64,000 nt of DNA from Desulfogranum japonicum DSM 18378 (GTDB lineage: Bacteria; Desulfobacterota; Desulfobulbia; Desulfobulbales; Desulfobulbaceae): contig NZ_AUCV01000002.1 in the NCBI RefSeq assembly GCF_000429945.1, forward strand, positions 1 to 64,000. The letters run 5' to 3'. The notes below the pieces were generated by a model. The model did not search any database and was not told the DNA's origin. It saw only the letters and a program-made list of their open reading frames with translations. Position numbers and translations under genes: made by a program. Below are positions 52,793 to 62,083 of the stretch, in pieces (positions within the stretch are counted from its first letter, which is position 1; each line of letters begins with the position of its first letter).

Positions 52793-53337
52793 ATTTTAGT
52801 ATCTCTCAGGCTTTCATTCTATTTGCTATTAGGGGCGCGGAAAATAATAAATATCCAAAAATTGCGTAGTATATCGGTTTGGTGACGTCGTCGCCTCAAT
52901 GGTTACATATTGGCCGTATTGACCTATTGAGGCGACGACGTTACCGAGTTGAGATATAAGCAAGATCCGATAATTTATTTTTCCGTGACCCTTACGTATA
53001 AGAAAGGGCTCTTGTTCAGGTGGCCGGCTTGCAGGCCTCATATTCCCGTTTCAGAAAAAAAAGAGCGGACTATATGCCAGCCGGATGATACGCGCAATTT
53101 TTTTCTCTTGTTATATACCATCTCCATTTCTTATCTTCTCAAGCTGCTATATTCCTTCCTGGTTACAGTGGAGTTTGCGATTTGATTTGTTCAGATATGT
53201 CAAGAGCGTAGTAATGAAGTTTTTTTTACGGTATATTGCACCGTGTCTTTTCCGTTGGATATAAGGACTTCCCTGGTTGAATCTGAAATGCTTGTGATTC
53301 AGTATTTAGCTGTACCAGCAAAACGCACACCTGCAGT
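52793..53337. other. Divergent intergenic region with a palindrome
   Basis: 545 bases between the DUF2293 and tamA genes. It holds the inverted repeat listed at 52881-52944. The rest is AT-rich with several -10-like hexamers, but no promoter can be chosen with confidence. Confidence 0.4.
52881..52944. repeat. Palindromic repeat with arms of about 20 bp
   Basis: GGTGACGTCGTCGCCTCAAT (52881-52900) pairs with ATTGAGGCGACGACGTTACC (52925-52944) with a single mismatch, around a 24-base loop. No T-run follows on either strand. It is GC-richer than the surrounding DNA, so it looks inserted. REP-like element, protein-binding site or recombination remnant are all possible. Confidence 0.65.
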
Positions 53338-55179
53338 ATGCAAATGAACCGATCATTTTGTTGCGATTATTCACACCCTATTATGTTTCTCGTGACAGCT
53401 AAACAGAAAAAGCGATCCATCATCTCCCGTGGGATGCGTATATTGGCGTTGGCACTCCTAGGGGTTGTGTGTATTTTCAGTGTGACAGGTTATGGAGCTG
53501 AGGATATCAAAAATTTCAGCTTTAATATCCAGGGCCTTGAAGATTCATTACAACAAAATGTTTCTGCCTCACTGTCATTGCAGGAATTTCAATATACTGA
53601 GCATTATACCCCGGAACTTCTTGACAATCTGCTCAGCAATGCGCCTGATAAAATTCGAAATGCGCTTCAGCCTTTCGGTTATTACTCTCCCAAAATTTCG
53701 ATTTCCCAATCTCAGCAGAATGGTCACACGACAGTGCTTATTCATATAGACAAGGGGGAGCCGATTCTTGTGCAATCAGTTGTCATAGACTGCATTGGTA
53801 AAGGATGCGAAAATCAACGTATACAAAAAGTTGTCAGTCAATTTCCATTGAGATCAGGTGATATTTTTAATCATCAGGTCTATTCCCGGGGCAAACAGCA
53901 GCTCATCACCAAGACGCTTGACCTTGGGTTCCAGAAGGCTTTTTTTGAGAAGAAGCAAGTAGCTGTCAATGAGGGAAATAAAACTGCTGATATCACATTA
54001 CATCTTGATGTCGGGTTACAATACTATTTTGGTGCTATCACCTATAAATGCGGCTTTATCAAGGAACGTATTCTGAAAAGAATCACTGGATACAGGCAGG
54101 GAGATCCTTTTTCACCCAGGGCACTGACAACAATGCGGCAGGCTTTGCTGGCTACAGAGTACTTTGATACAGCTGAGGTTGAATATGACCTGAGCAAAGC
54201 TGACCAGGACGGCAATGTACCGGTCACAATCACATTGACACGCGGCAAAAGAAATCGCTACGGTATCGGTATGGGGTACGGTACAGACACCGGTATTCGT
54301 GGTTCTCTAGAATGGTATAACCATCGTTTGAACAAGTACGGCCATCAACTTGATCTGCAATGGCAGCCTTCGGAGCGGAAAAGTTATTTTGGAGGTATCT
54401 ACACTATTCCCATAAGCGATCCCAATAAAGAGCGGGTTACAGTATTGGGTAAATGGGAAAATGAAAACTATGACAATACTGATACAGAAAGCCTGTCAAC
54501 GGCAGTAAGCTATGATCACCTTCGTAAAAACGGTGAATATAGTATATATCTCCGTTATATCGATGAAGATTATACAATAGGCGGTGAAGATGGACAAAGT
54601 GCTGTTCTTGCGCCTGGGGCTAAAATTTCGTGGAGATGGGTTGATAATCGTATTAAAGCCAATCAGGGATTAAGTGTCACAGCAGAATTCTGTGGTGGCA
54701 ACAAAAATTTTTTATCTGATACCACTTTTATTCAGGGATCAGTCAGTTCTAAAATTATTTTACGTTTTTTAGATCGATACCGTTTCATTGGTTTTGGTAA
54801 AGCTGGAGCTACCATTGCTGATACGTTTTACGATCTTCCCCCTACACTTCGATTTTATGCAGGTGGAGACCAAAGCGTTCGTGGATACGGCTACAAGCGT
54901 ATAGGTCCTGAAGACAGTGAAGGCAATATCATAGGTGGTAAATACCTGTTGACCTATTCTGCTGAAATTGAGCGACAATTGTCAGACACCTGGGGCGTTG
55001 CCATGTTTCTTGACAGCGGTACAGCCACCAACGAATGGGACCACCTGGAAATGAAACATGGCGCTGGAGCAGGTCTTCGCTGGTACGCCTCGTTCGGGCA
55101 ACTGCGCTTTGATGTGGCCAGGACCCTGGATGATGGTAATAATTGGAGAGTGCATTTTACATTAGGTGCAGACTTTTGA
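53338..55179 (+). CDS. tamA: Outer-membrane assembly protein TamA (Omp85 family)
   Basis: Up to 613 residues. The start is uncertain: ATGs at 53338, 53383 and 53434 are in frame and none has a good SD. A hydrophobic export segment (RILALALLGVVCIFSVTGYGA) is common to all. Three POTRA-like domains follow (to ~290: ISISQSQQNGHTTVLIHIDKGEPI; TADITLHLDVGLQYYFGAIT; VPVTITLTRGKRNRYGIGMGYG). A 16-strand beta-barrel follows with the lid-lock motif GGDQSVRGYGYKRIGP and a terminal aromatic strand (VHFTLGADF). With TamB it helps insert outer-membrane proteins and supports phospholipid transport. Its stop overlaps the tamB start. Confidence 0.93.
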   Translation: MQMNRSFCCDYSHPIMFLVTAKQKKRSIISRGMRILALALLGVVCIFSVTGYGAEDIKNFSFNIQGLEDSLQQNVSASLSLQEFQYTEHYTPELLDNLLSNAPDKIRNALQPFGYYSPKISISQSQQNGHTTVLIHIDKGEPILVQSVVIDCIGKGCENQRIQKVVSQFPLRSGDIFNHQVYSRGKQQLITKTLDLGFQKAFFEKKQVAVNEGNKTADITLHLDVGLQYYFGAITYKCGFIKERILKRITGYRQGDPFSPRALTTMRQALLATEYFDTAEVEYDLSKADQDGNVPVTITLTRGKRNRYGIGMGYGTDTGIRGSLEWYNHRLNKYGHQLDLQWQPSERKSYFGGIYTIPISDPNKERVTVLGKWENENYDNTDTESLSTAVSYDHLRKNGEYSIYLRYIDEDYTIGGEDGQSAVLAPGAKISWRWVDNRIKANQGLSVTAEFCGGNKNFLSDTTFIQGSVSSKIILRFLDRYRFIGFGKAGATIADTFYDLPPTLRFYAGGDQSVRGYGYKRIGPEDSEGNIIGGKYLLTYSAEIERQLSDTWGVAMFLDSGTATNEWDHLEMKHGAGAGLRWYASFGQLRFDVARTLDDGNNWRVHFTLGADF

Positions 55180-58100
55180 GAAGAATTGTACTGAGAACAT
55201 GTCTCTATATTCTGCTGTTGATCGGGGTGCTACTGGTACTCGGCAGTACCACGACCCCAGGTTTGCGCATTCTGTATACAGTCGCCTCTTGTATTGCACC
55301 GGGGACTCTGGAAGCCTCTGCCATCCATGGAACTCTACTGAATAAAAGTGTTTTTGAAAATGTGCATTATCACTGGAAAGATGTGGATGTTACCATTTCA
55401 ACGGTGAGTCTGGAACCTGTACTTTCCAGCTTATTTTCTCTTTCTCCCAAAGTCACAGCAGTACATATCGGAGACATGGTTATTGTTTCTGAAGAAACAG
55501 AAGAACCTTCCGACACTCACCTTGCGCTGCCTTTTGTATTACAAGTGGATAAGGCGTCCATGAACTCCCTGGTACTGTATAACACCGACGAAACAGAACC
55601 ATATTTTATTTTGCGTAAAGCGGCCTTCAGCCAAGCTGAATGGCACAATGAGAAAATCACCTTTACCCACCTGGAAGGGGTGTATGCTGACGTTTCAGTT
55701 ACCTTAACCGGTCAGATAGAATTATGGAAAAAATTTCCTCTGGAAGTCACGGGGGCATACTCAACTGATGTGCCTGGAATTGGGTATCTCCAGGGAACCG
55801 GCTCTGTAACAGGAGACTTTGCCTTGCTGAAGGCGCAAACCAGCCTGGAACTGCCAGTTAAAATGGATATGGAAGGTGAAATCGTATTCAGTGAACTTCA
55901 GGAGAATACGTGGAAGCTCCAGGCCATTGGCAAAGATATTTCTTTACAGAATATAAACGCTGACTGGCCGGCTGTAGAACTGCATGAACTGGACTGGAAC
56001 GGCTATGGAACCTTTAAGGCTTTCCAGGCAGACTTCGACACATCTGTTACCTATGGGGATGTCCTCAATGCTACGGATATAACCGGCACTTTTGAGTTGG
56101 ATGCAACGGGGTTACACGTTTCCTCCTGTCGTGCCCGTCAGGAAAATACAGAGTTTTCCGGAACAGGAAGTCTGCAATGGGAGAAAGGACTTCGCTGGGA
56201 TATTGTTGTAAATGGTGAATCCATCGACCCCGGTATATGGTTTGCTCAGTGGCCAGGTAACCTCCATGGAAAACTTGCTCTGTCTGGTTCGTATGCCAAA
56301 CAACTGTTGACTTCAGAGATATCTCTGAGTGAGCTCAGGGGTGTTTTGCGAAATTTTCCTGTTGATGCTTCTGCTGCTGTGAGTATCAAAGGTAATCAAA
56401 TTGACGTTCATCAGGCACATCTGTACAGTGGTGATACCCATGTTACGGTGCAGGGAAGTCTAAATGGGCAAACAAATCTGGATGTTACACTGCAATCTCA
56501 AAACCTGAATGAACTTTGGCCCGGTATACACGGTAGACTGCACATAAAGGGCAACATGCAGGGCAGCATGCATCAGCCACTCATTGATGTGCAGGCATCA
56601 GGTAACGAAATAGCCTATTCTGAATTACAAATACAATCATTACAGTTGGCTGCCAAGGGTACCCCTTTTTCCCAAGAGGATTTTTCAGGAACTTTACATA
56701 TTAGAGATATGAATATGAACGATTATCACCTGGATATCGTTCAATGTAAACTGCAGGGGGTGCATGGGAATTCAGTTTTGGATCTTTCTTTCAATAACGA
56801 TGTGTCTAATGGAGAAATTGTACTTCAGGGACAGTATAAAGATACAGCTGTGAAAGGAAATATCCGCTCCTTTCATATCACTGATAAAAACTTTGGTGCA
56901 TGGCAACTCTCGAGAGAAACAGAATTTATGCTCTCTACCGAAGCAAGTCATGTTGCCCCCTTCTGTCTTGCAAGTGAAGAGCAGGACAGAATTTGTCTGA
57001 CAGCAGACAGCACCCTTGCTGCATGGCAGGTTGAATTGCAACAACTTCACCTTTCTTTACGTAACGTAGAAGAGGTACTTGACAGACCTATCCCACTTGA
57101 AGGCGCTCTTGTTGGGAAGGGTTCTTTCAAGGGTAAAGGTTCTGTCTTAGAGCAAGCACAAATGGAACTGTTTTCAGAAAAGGCGAACCTTACAGGCTTT
57201 ATGGCCGATGAAATTGAAATTTTCAGAGAGGTTGGCGCGATTAGCAGGTTGGAATTTATTGAAAAACAGTTGATTGCGGACCTTGATATTCATTTTCAGA
57301 ACGATGATTCCCTCAAAGGCAAACTGCTCTTAAACAATTTTGACCCCGGTAATTTCAAGCCGGCGGATACTCTGCTTAATGGACAGATTATTGTGTCTTT
57401 GCACGATATTTCAGTGATTAATCCGATCACTGAAGGGTACGCGATTTTACAAGGCACTCTGCAGGGGGAGCTTCACCTGGAAGGGACCCTGGCTGACCCT
57501 TTAGTATCCGGGCAGCTCGGTCTTGAAAATGGAGTTGCGGACATTGTTCCTTTGGGTATCACTCTTGATCCTGTTGTTGCCTCTGTGACAGGGGATATGA
57601 AGGAGGTCGAGCTGTCAGCTCAGGCCCATTCAGGTAAAGGTGATATAACCGTTACAGGCTCGTTCTCTCCTGTAAATGGTTGGCAGCAACCCATTACAAT
57701 TCGTGTACAGGGAAAAGATTTTGAAGCTGTTCGCCATTCCTATGTAAAAGCTGAAATTTCACCTACGCTCATATTTTTACTCTCTCCTGAAGAATTGCAG
57801 GTTCATGGAGATATACATATTCCTTTTGCTGAAATTTCACAAAATGAAGAGAATACTCCCATTCGGCCTTCCAAGGATGTTGTCATTGTCGATGAATCTG
57901 CACCAACCGCAAATGATAGCTGGCCATTGTATGCCAATATCAAGATAATAGCCGGTGATGATGTTTCCATTGATGCCTATGGGCTTCGGGGAAAAATACG
58001 GGGGCAGTTGGAAATTGCTGATCGGCCTAATTCGCTGCCCATTGGAAATGGCGTTGTGCGAGTAGAAAACGGTACATTTACCCTATACGGTAAACGACTG

Positions 58101-58631
58101 GATATCGACGTAGGCCGCCTTATTTTCACAGGAAATCCCCTTGATAATCCAGGCCTTGAGGTTCACTCGGAAAAACGTGACAACGGAACCACTGTGGGCG
58201 TAAATGTCGGTGGTTTTCTTCAGAGTCCTGAAATACGTCTGTATTCAACGCCATATATGGAACAATATGAAATCCTTGCCAAGTTGCTCACCGGTACCTC
58301 AGCAGGTGGTGAATCCAGAGAAGATACTGGAATAATAGGCGAGCTGGCCACCAAGGCCGGATTCGGAGAACTTGCTGACTTGATGCGTGATTCCAAAGAG
58401 TTATTGCATATAGACGACATCAAGGTCGATACAGGTGATTCATTTGATGAAGTATCCTTAATTATCGGGACATGGCTAACTCCACGATTTTATGTGAGCT
58501 ATGGCAGAAATCTGCTTAAAGAATCAGGAAGTTTCAATACTCGATATACCCTTGGGAAAGGATTTTATATCAAAACAGAAACCGGAACCAGTCAGAGCGG
58601 CGGAGACATTAAATATGAATTTGTGCGCTGA
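55176..58631 (+). CDS. tamB: Translocation and assembly module inner-membrane protein TamB
   Basis: About 1152 residues. No ATG exists near the start; the TTG at 55176 overlaps the tamA stop (TTGA) and follows AGGTG, while a TTG at 55143 would add eleven residues. A single N-terminal membrane anchor (CLYILLLIGVLLVLGSTTTPG) is followed by a very long stretch of beta-strand repeats of the AsmA/VPS13-like 'bridge' type, such as GTLQGELHLEGTLADPLVSGQL. It ends in the conserved TamB C-terminal domain (PNSLPIGNGVVRVENGTFTLYGKRLDI, LGKGFYIKTETGTSQSGGDIKYEF). It spans the periplasm from the inner membrane to TamA. Confidence 0.94.
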   Translation: MRRIVLRTCLYILLLIGVLLVLGSTTTPGLRILYTVASCIAPGTLEASAIHGTLLNKSVFENVHYHWKDVDVTISTVSLEPVLSSLFSLSPKVTAVHIGDMVIVSEETEEPSDTHLALPFVLQVDKASMNSLVLYNTDETEPYFILRKAAFSQAEWHNEKITFTHLEGVYADVSVTLTGQIELWKKFPLEVTGAYSTDVPGIGYLQGTGSVTGDFALLKAQTSLELPVKMDMEGEIVFSELQENTWKLQAIGKDISLQNINADWPAVELHELDWNGYGTFKAFQADFDTSVTYGDVLNATDITGTFELDATGLHVSSCRARQENTEFSGTGSLQWEKGLRWDIVVNGESIDPGIWFAQWPGNLHGKLALSGSYAKQLLTSEISLSELRGVLRNFPVDASAAVSIKGNQIDVHQAHLYSGDTHVTVQGSLNGQTNLDVTLQSQNLNELWPGIHGRLHIKGNMQGSMHQPLIDVQASGNEIAYSELQIQSLQLAAKGTPFSQEDFSGTLHIRDMNMNDYHLDIVQCKLQGVHGNSVLDLSFNNDVSNGEIVLQGQYKDTAVKGNIRSFHITDKNFGAWQLSRETEFMLSTEASHVAPFCLASEEQDRICLTADSTLAAWQVELQQLHLSLRNVEEVLDRPIPLEGALVGKGSFKGKGSVLEQAQMELFSEKANLTGFMADEIEIFREVGAISRLEFIEKQLIADLDIHFQNDDSLKGKLLLNNFDPGNFKPADTLLNGQIIVSLHDISVINPITEGYAILQGTLQGELHLEGTLADPLVSGQLGLENGVADIVPLGITLDPVVASVTGDMKEVELSAQAHSGKGDITVTGSFSPVNGWQQPITIRVQGKDFEAVRHSYVKAEISPTLIFLLSPEELQVHGDIHIPFAEISQNEENTPIRPSKDVVIVDESAPTANDSWPLYANIKIIAGDDVSIDAYGLRGKIRGQLEIADRPNSLPIGNGVVRVENGTFTLYGKRLDIDVGRLIFTGNPLDNPGLEVHSEKRDNGTTVGVNVGGFLQSPEIRLYSTPYMEQYEILAKLLTGTSAGGESREDTGIIGELATKAGFGELADLMRDSKELLHIDDIKVDTGDSFDEVSLIIGTWLTPRFYVSYGRNLLKESGSFNTRYTLGKGFYIKTETGTSQSGGDIKYEFVR

Positions 58632-58801
58632 CATCCCGTAACAGTTTGCCTGGAGGAGGACAAAAACAGCCATCAGCTGATATCTCATGATCTGTACATT
58701 TGCCGCACATGTGATACCATGATTATAGCCTTATACCAATTTTCATCTCGTTCACCTTTTACCAGATTGTATATTGTTAATTCATCCGGAAAATATTTGA
58801 G

Positions 58802-60991
58802 ATGTCACCAATAAGGACACTTTCAGAAATGGCTTTGCATGAAAATGTTATTAACCAGGTTATGGACAGTAGTCCTGTTGCACTTTTTGTTTTGAATATG
58901 CAACATGAAATTGTTTACTGGAATCATGCCTGTGAGGTGATTACCGGTCACTCTGCTACAGATATGACAGGTACCAACGAAGCGTGGAAAGCGTTCTATT
59001 CTCAGCCTAGACCGGTTATGGCAGATCTTATCGTTGATGGAAAAACGGAAGACATACCTACCTATTATTTGGGCAAGATAAAACGTTCTCCGATTCAGGA
59101 AGATACGTGGGAAGCAGAGAATTTCTTTGACCATTTTCCCGGAGGAGGGCGGTGGCTTGCCTTTTCAGCCAAACCTCTACGAGACAGCAATGGCCAACTC
59201 ATAGGTGCCATTGAAACATTGCGGGATATCACTACCGAAAAACAGGCTTTTCTTGATATGGAAGCCAGCCAGCGAATGTTGCAGGAAGTGATAGATGGCT
59301 CGCCTGTTCCCATGTTTGTTCTTGACAGAAAGCACCGTATATCTCATTGGAACAGAGCCTGCGAAGCCATAACCGGGGTCATGTCTGAAAAGGTGGTAGG
59401 TACAGGTAAACAGTGGAAAGCATTTTATGAAGAAAAAAGGCCCGTTCTCGCTGACCTTGTCATGCAGGGGAATACCTATGAAATCCCGGAATATTATCAA
59501 GGCGGCTGTCAGCGCTCTGACGTAATCAAGGATGCATGGGAGTCTACAGCTTACTTCCCCCATTTTCCTTCAGGACCCAAGTGGCTCTATTTTACGGCCG
59601 CACCCTTGCGTGATAAAGATGAACAGTGTATCGGCGCTGTGGAAACGCTCCAGGATGTCACTGCACAGAAATTGTATGAACAGGAACTTGCTCATCAGGC
59701 CAATCATGACTCTCTGACCGGACTTGCTAATCGTAGTTTACTTGATACCCTGCTAAAAAAAGAAGTCGTCCAGGCACAGCGAAGTGAAACCATTCTTGCT
59801 GTACTTTTCATAGACCTGGATAATTTCAAACAGATCAACGATACCCTGGGGCATTCGATCGGAGATCGTGTTATCCGTCTCATAGGACAGCGTATAGCAG
59901 GGAGCGTTCGTGATGTGGATACTGTCGCCCGGATAGGCGGGGATGAGTATGTGGTACTCTTGCATGAGCCAGAATCACAGCTCTTTATTACCAGGGCCGT
60001 ACACAGGATACTTGGAGCGGTGCAAGAAAAATTCAGCATAAATAATCAGCCGCTGCATATTGGTTGTTCTATAGGTGTGGCCGTCTATCCCAAAGATGGC
60101 GAAACTGCCTCTGCATTGATGATGTATGCTGATGTGGCCATGTACAAGGCCAAAGAAAAACACAAGGGCGGGTTTTGTTACTTTCAGTCTGAAATGACCG
60201 AACAGGCACGGTTGTGGCTTAATTTAAAACAAGATCTCCACCAGGCTGAGCTACGCAACGAATTTGAACTTTATTATCAACCTCAGTACTCATTACAGGA
60301 TCAACGAATAATTGGTGCAGAGGCGCTGATTCGTTGGAATCACCCCACTCAGGGTATGCTTCATCCAGGTACGTTTGTTCCCATTGCAGAGGAAACAGGT
60401 TTAATCTTGCCCATAGGTGCCTGGGTGGTCGAAACTGCTGTTTCTGAGGCTTGTCGCTGGCGCAATGAAATAGGGACTGATATACGTTTGTCTGTAAATA
60501 TTTCAGCCAGACAATTTCGTTACGATGAACTGGTAAAAATGTTGTTACAGATAGTGGAAAGAAGTCATTTCCACCCATTTTTTCTTGAGTTGGAACTTAC
60601 CGAAAGCCTTGTCATGGAAAATCCGGCACGGGCAGTGAAAATTTTGGCTGTTTTAAAGGAAAAAGGATTTTCTCTCGCTATGGATGATTTTGGCACAGGT
60701 TATTCCAGTCTTGCGTATCTGCGACGCTTTCCCTTTGACATGATTAAAATTGACAAGTCATTTGTCGATGATGTCGGTAGAAATAGAGAGGCTGAAGCCA
60801 TTATTACGGCTATGTTGAATCTGGGACAGGCACTGGGCCTTCGAATGGTTGCTGAAGGAGTTGAAACAGAGGAACAACTTGATTTTCTCCGTTCTCGAGG
60901 TTGTCATGAAATTCAAGGATTCTTCTACTCCAAGCCATTAAAGGCAGAAGATTTTTTTACGTTGCTCAAAGATGGAGGAACAAGAGTGTAA
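58802..60991 (+). CDS. PAS-PAS-GGDEF-EAL cyclic-di-GMP signalling protein
   Basis: 729 residues, no membrane segment or signal peptide. Two similar PAS domains lie at ~10-145 and ~150-295, both with 'VIYWNHACEVITG'-like cores, and appear to be an internal duplication. The GGDEF domain (~305-465) has an active-site GGDEY with the RIGGDEYVVLL context, so cyclase activity is possible. The EAL domain (~480-725) has EALIRWNHP, NISARQF, ELTES, DDFGTGYSS, KIDKSFV and VAEGVET, all consistent with phosphodiesterase activity. It stands alone, and the cue sensed by the PAS pair is unknown. Confidence 0.95.
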   Translation: MSPIRTLSEMALHENVINQVMDSSPVALFVLNMQHEIVYWNHACEVITGHSATDMTGTNEAWKAFYSQPRPVMADLIVDGKTEDIPTYYLGKIKRSPIQEDTWEAENFFDHFPGGGRWLAFSAKPLRDSNGQLIGAIETLRDITTEKQAFLDMEASQRMLQEVIDGSPVPMFVLDRKHRISHWNRACEAITGVMSEKVVGTGKQWKAFYEEKRPVLADLVMQGNTYEIPEYYQGGCQRSDVIKDAWESTAYFPHFPSGPKWLYFTAAPLRDKDEQCIGAVETLQDVTAQKLYEQELAHQANHDSLTGLANRSLLDTLLKKEVVQAQRSETILAVLFIDLDNFKQINDTLGHSIGDRVIRLIGQRIAGSVRDVDTVARIGGDEYVVLLHEPESQLFITRAVHRILGAVQEKFSINNQPLHIGCSIGVAVYPKDGETASALMMYADVAMYKAKEKHKGGFCYFQSEMTEQARLWLNLKQDLHQAELRNEFELYYQPQYSLQDQRIIGAEALIRWNHPTQGMLHPGTFVPIAEETGLILPIGAWVVETAVSEACRWRNEIGTDIRLSVNISARQFRYDELVKMLLQIVERSHFHPFFLELELTESLVMENPARAVKILAVLKEKGFSLAMDDFGTGYSSLAYLRRFPFDMIKIDKSFVDDVGRNREAEAIITAMLNLGQALGLRMVAEGVETEEQLDFLRSRGCHEIQGFFYSKPLKAEDFFTLLKDGGTRV

Positions 60992-61058
60992 GGTTGCTTT
61001 GCTTCAGCGGAGTAATATTTTTAGTTGTGGCATGGCCCTTCATGATTGCTATTTCAGG

Positions 61059-61511
61059 TTATGATGGCTGTGTATGACCTGAAGTCAACTGTTCCAGCAG
61101 TTCTGCGGCTGTACGAATAAAATGGGGACAGACGGTCTGAAACAGCTTTTCTTCCTGTGCTTTTTTCATACCTTCTGACGTTCGTATATTACATCCAAGC
61201 AGTGCCCTGCAATATAACGAACCGCAGCGTGCAACGAAAGCCTGCTGAAATGTTTCTACTGCCTGATACACGTTCCTGCGCCCCTTACCTGTGGACGATT
61301 CAGGGGTTCCAAAATGAAGCCCCAATACCATGATTGAACCGGTAACGACACCGCATGTATCCGCTTTGCGCATACCTCCTGCAAAACCTGCAGCCAGACA
61401 TAGAGCCAGGTTTTCATCAAGCCCGTATATGGGAGCATATTGCGTGAGAATGGCCTGTGAGCATGCATACTGCCTTTCAAATTTTGAGAGTGCGCCATCT
61501 ATATTATCCAA
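61059..61511 (-). CDS. C_GCAxxG_C_C family redox protein
   Basis: 150 residues. The family pattern is visible in order: Cys in YACSQAILTQY, a second in LALCLAAGFAGGM, the Gly-rich Cys in ADTCGVVTGSIMVLGLHFG, and later cysteines in RCGSLYCRALLGCN and TVCPHF. Members are small proteins of anaerobes thought to hold a redox or metal site. No function is proven. The gene is divergent from the leader-phzE unit. Confidence 0.85.
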   Translation of the reverse strand: MDNIDGALSKFERQYACSQAILTQYAPIYGLDENLALCLAAGFAGGMRKADTCGVVTGSIMVLGLHFGTPESSTGKGRRNVYQAVETFQQAFVARCGSLYCRALLGCNIRTSEGMKKAQEEKLFQTVCPHFIRTAAELLEQLTSGHTQPS

Positions 61512-61639
61512 TTTTTTTCTCCTGTATGTTGTATAAAGGCCGCAAAAGGATGTAGGTAAAAACGATGCACAGATACCATGGAACAGACAAAAAAAGCAAT
61601 GACAGGCTGTTGACTTTTACCAAGGATTCCACATTATAC

Positions 61640-61668
61640 TTGACAGTTTTTTCATCACTCTTTATGCT
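61640..61668 (+). promoter_or_regulatory. Near-consensus sigma-70 promoter upstream of the Trp leader
   Basis: TTGACA (61640-61645) and TATGCT (61663-61668) are spaced by exactly 17 bases. A second TTGACT (61610-61615) with TATACT (61635-61640) lies just upstream at 19-base spacing. Transcripts would start near 61675 and run into the leader ORF about 200 bases later. Confidence 0.6.
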
Positions 61669-61876
61669 CTTTTTCAATATATAATTATCTAGTGTCTGTC
61701 CAGAAATGAGGAGTTTTGCTCAAGTTTAGCTAAGCGTAGACTCCGAGGCATGCGATAAATTTTACCGCAGACATATACTTAATATTTCGAGGATAAAATT
61801 TTGAGCATAACACAAAAATTGGGTGAAAAGCCTATTTATGCACAGATACTAGCTAACCTCATCACCCTGAATTTTT

Positions 61877-61963
61877 ATGATTATTGATTTATCCACTCGC
61901 ATACTCTCTTCCTGGCGCATGTGGCGTAGCCGCTGGAACGGTGAATTGCGAGCTTGGCACTAA
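61877..61963 (+). CDS. Trp-rich leader peptide (putative trpL-like attenuator peptide)
   Basis: A 28-codon frame from the ATG at 61877 to TAA at 61963 has Trp at positions 13, 16, 20 and 27; a shorter start at 61919 gives 14 residues beginning MWRSRW with three Trp. Four Trp among 28 residues is far above chance. It is followed within 31 bases by a terminator hairpin and then by a chorismate-using anthranilate-type synthase, the arrangement of trp attenuation. The weak point is the absence of an obvious SD before either ATG. No antiterminator pairing was identified by eye. Confidence 0.6.
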   Translation: MIIDLSTRILSSWRMWRSRWNGELRAWH

Positions 61964-61993
61964 ATCAGGAAAAATCTAAAAATACACTAATTT

Positions 61994-62032
61994 ATCCTTA
62001 CAGGCCACTCGGGCAGGTAAGGATTTTTTTTT
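61994..62032 (+). terminator. Leader terminator (attenuator) before phzE
   Basis: ATCCTTAC (61994-62001) pairs with GTAAGGAT (62017-62024), with an inner GCC/GGC pairing, followed by a run of nine T. It lies within the transcript leader of the downstream gene, with no other plus-strand gene upstream to terminate. A regulatory, attenuation role is therefore the natural reading. Confidence 0.75.
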
Positions 62033-62083
62033 CAGGCAACCTGTGCGAGCTCCTGTAGAAAGAAAAACAAAGGAGCCCCAGCC

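Larger units (their letters stand above)
61512..62083. other. Regulatory region upstream of phzE
   Basis: 572 bases containing a promoter, leader peptide and terminator listed separately. In addition, 61691-61722 (TAGTGTCTGTCCAGAAATGA and following) resembles the ends of some insertion sequences, though no partner inverted repeat was found nearby. Confidence 0.5.
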
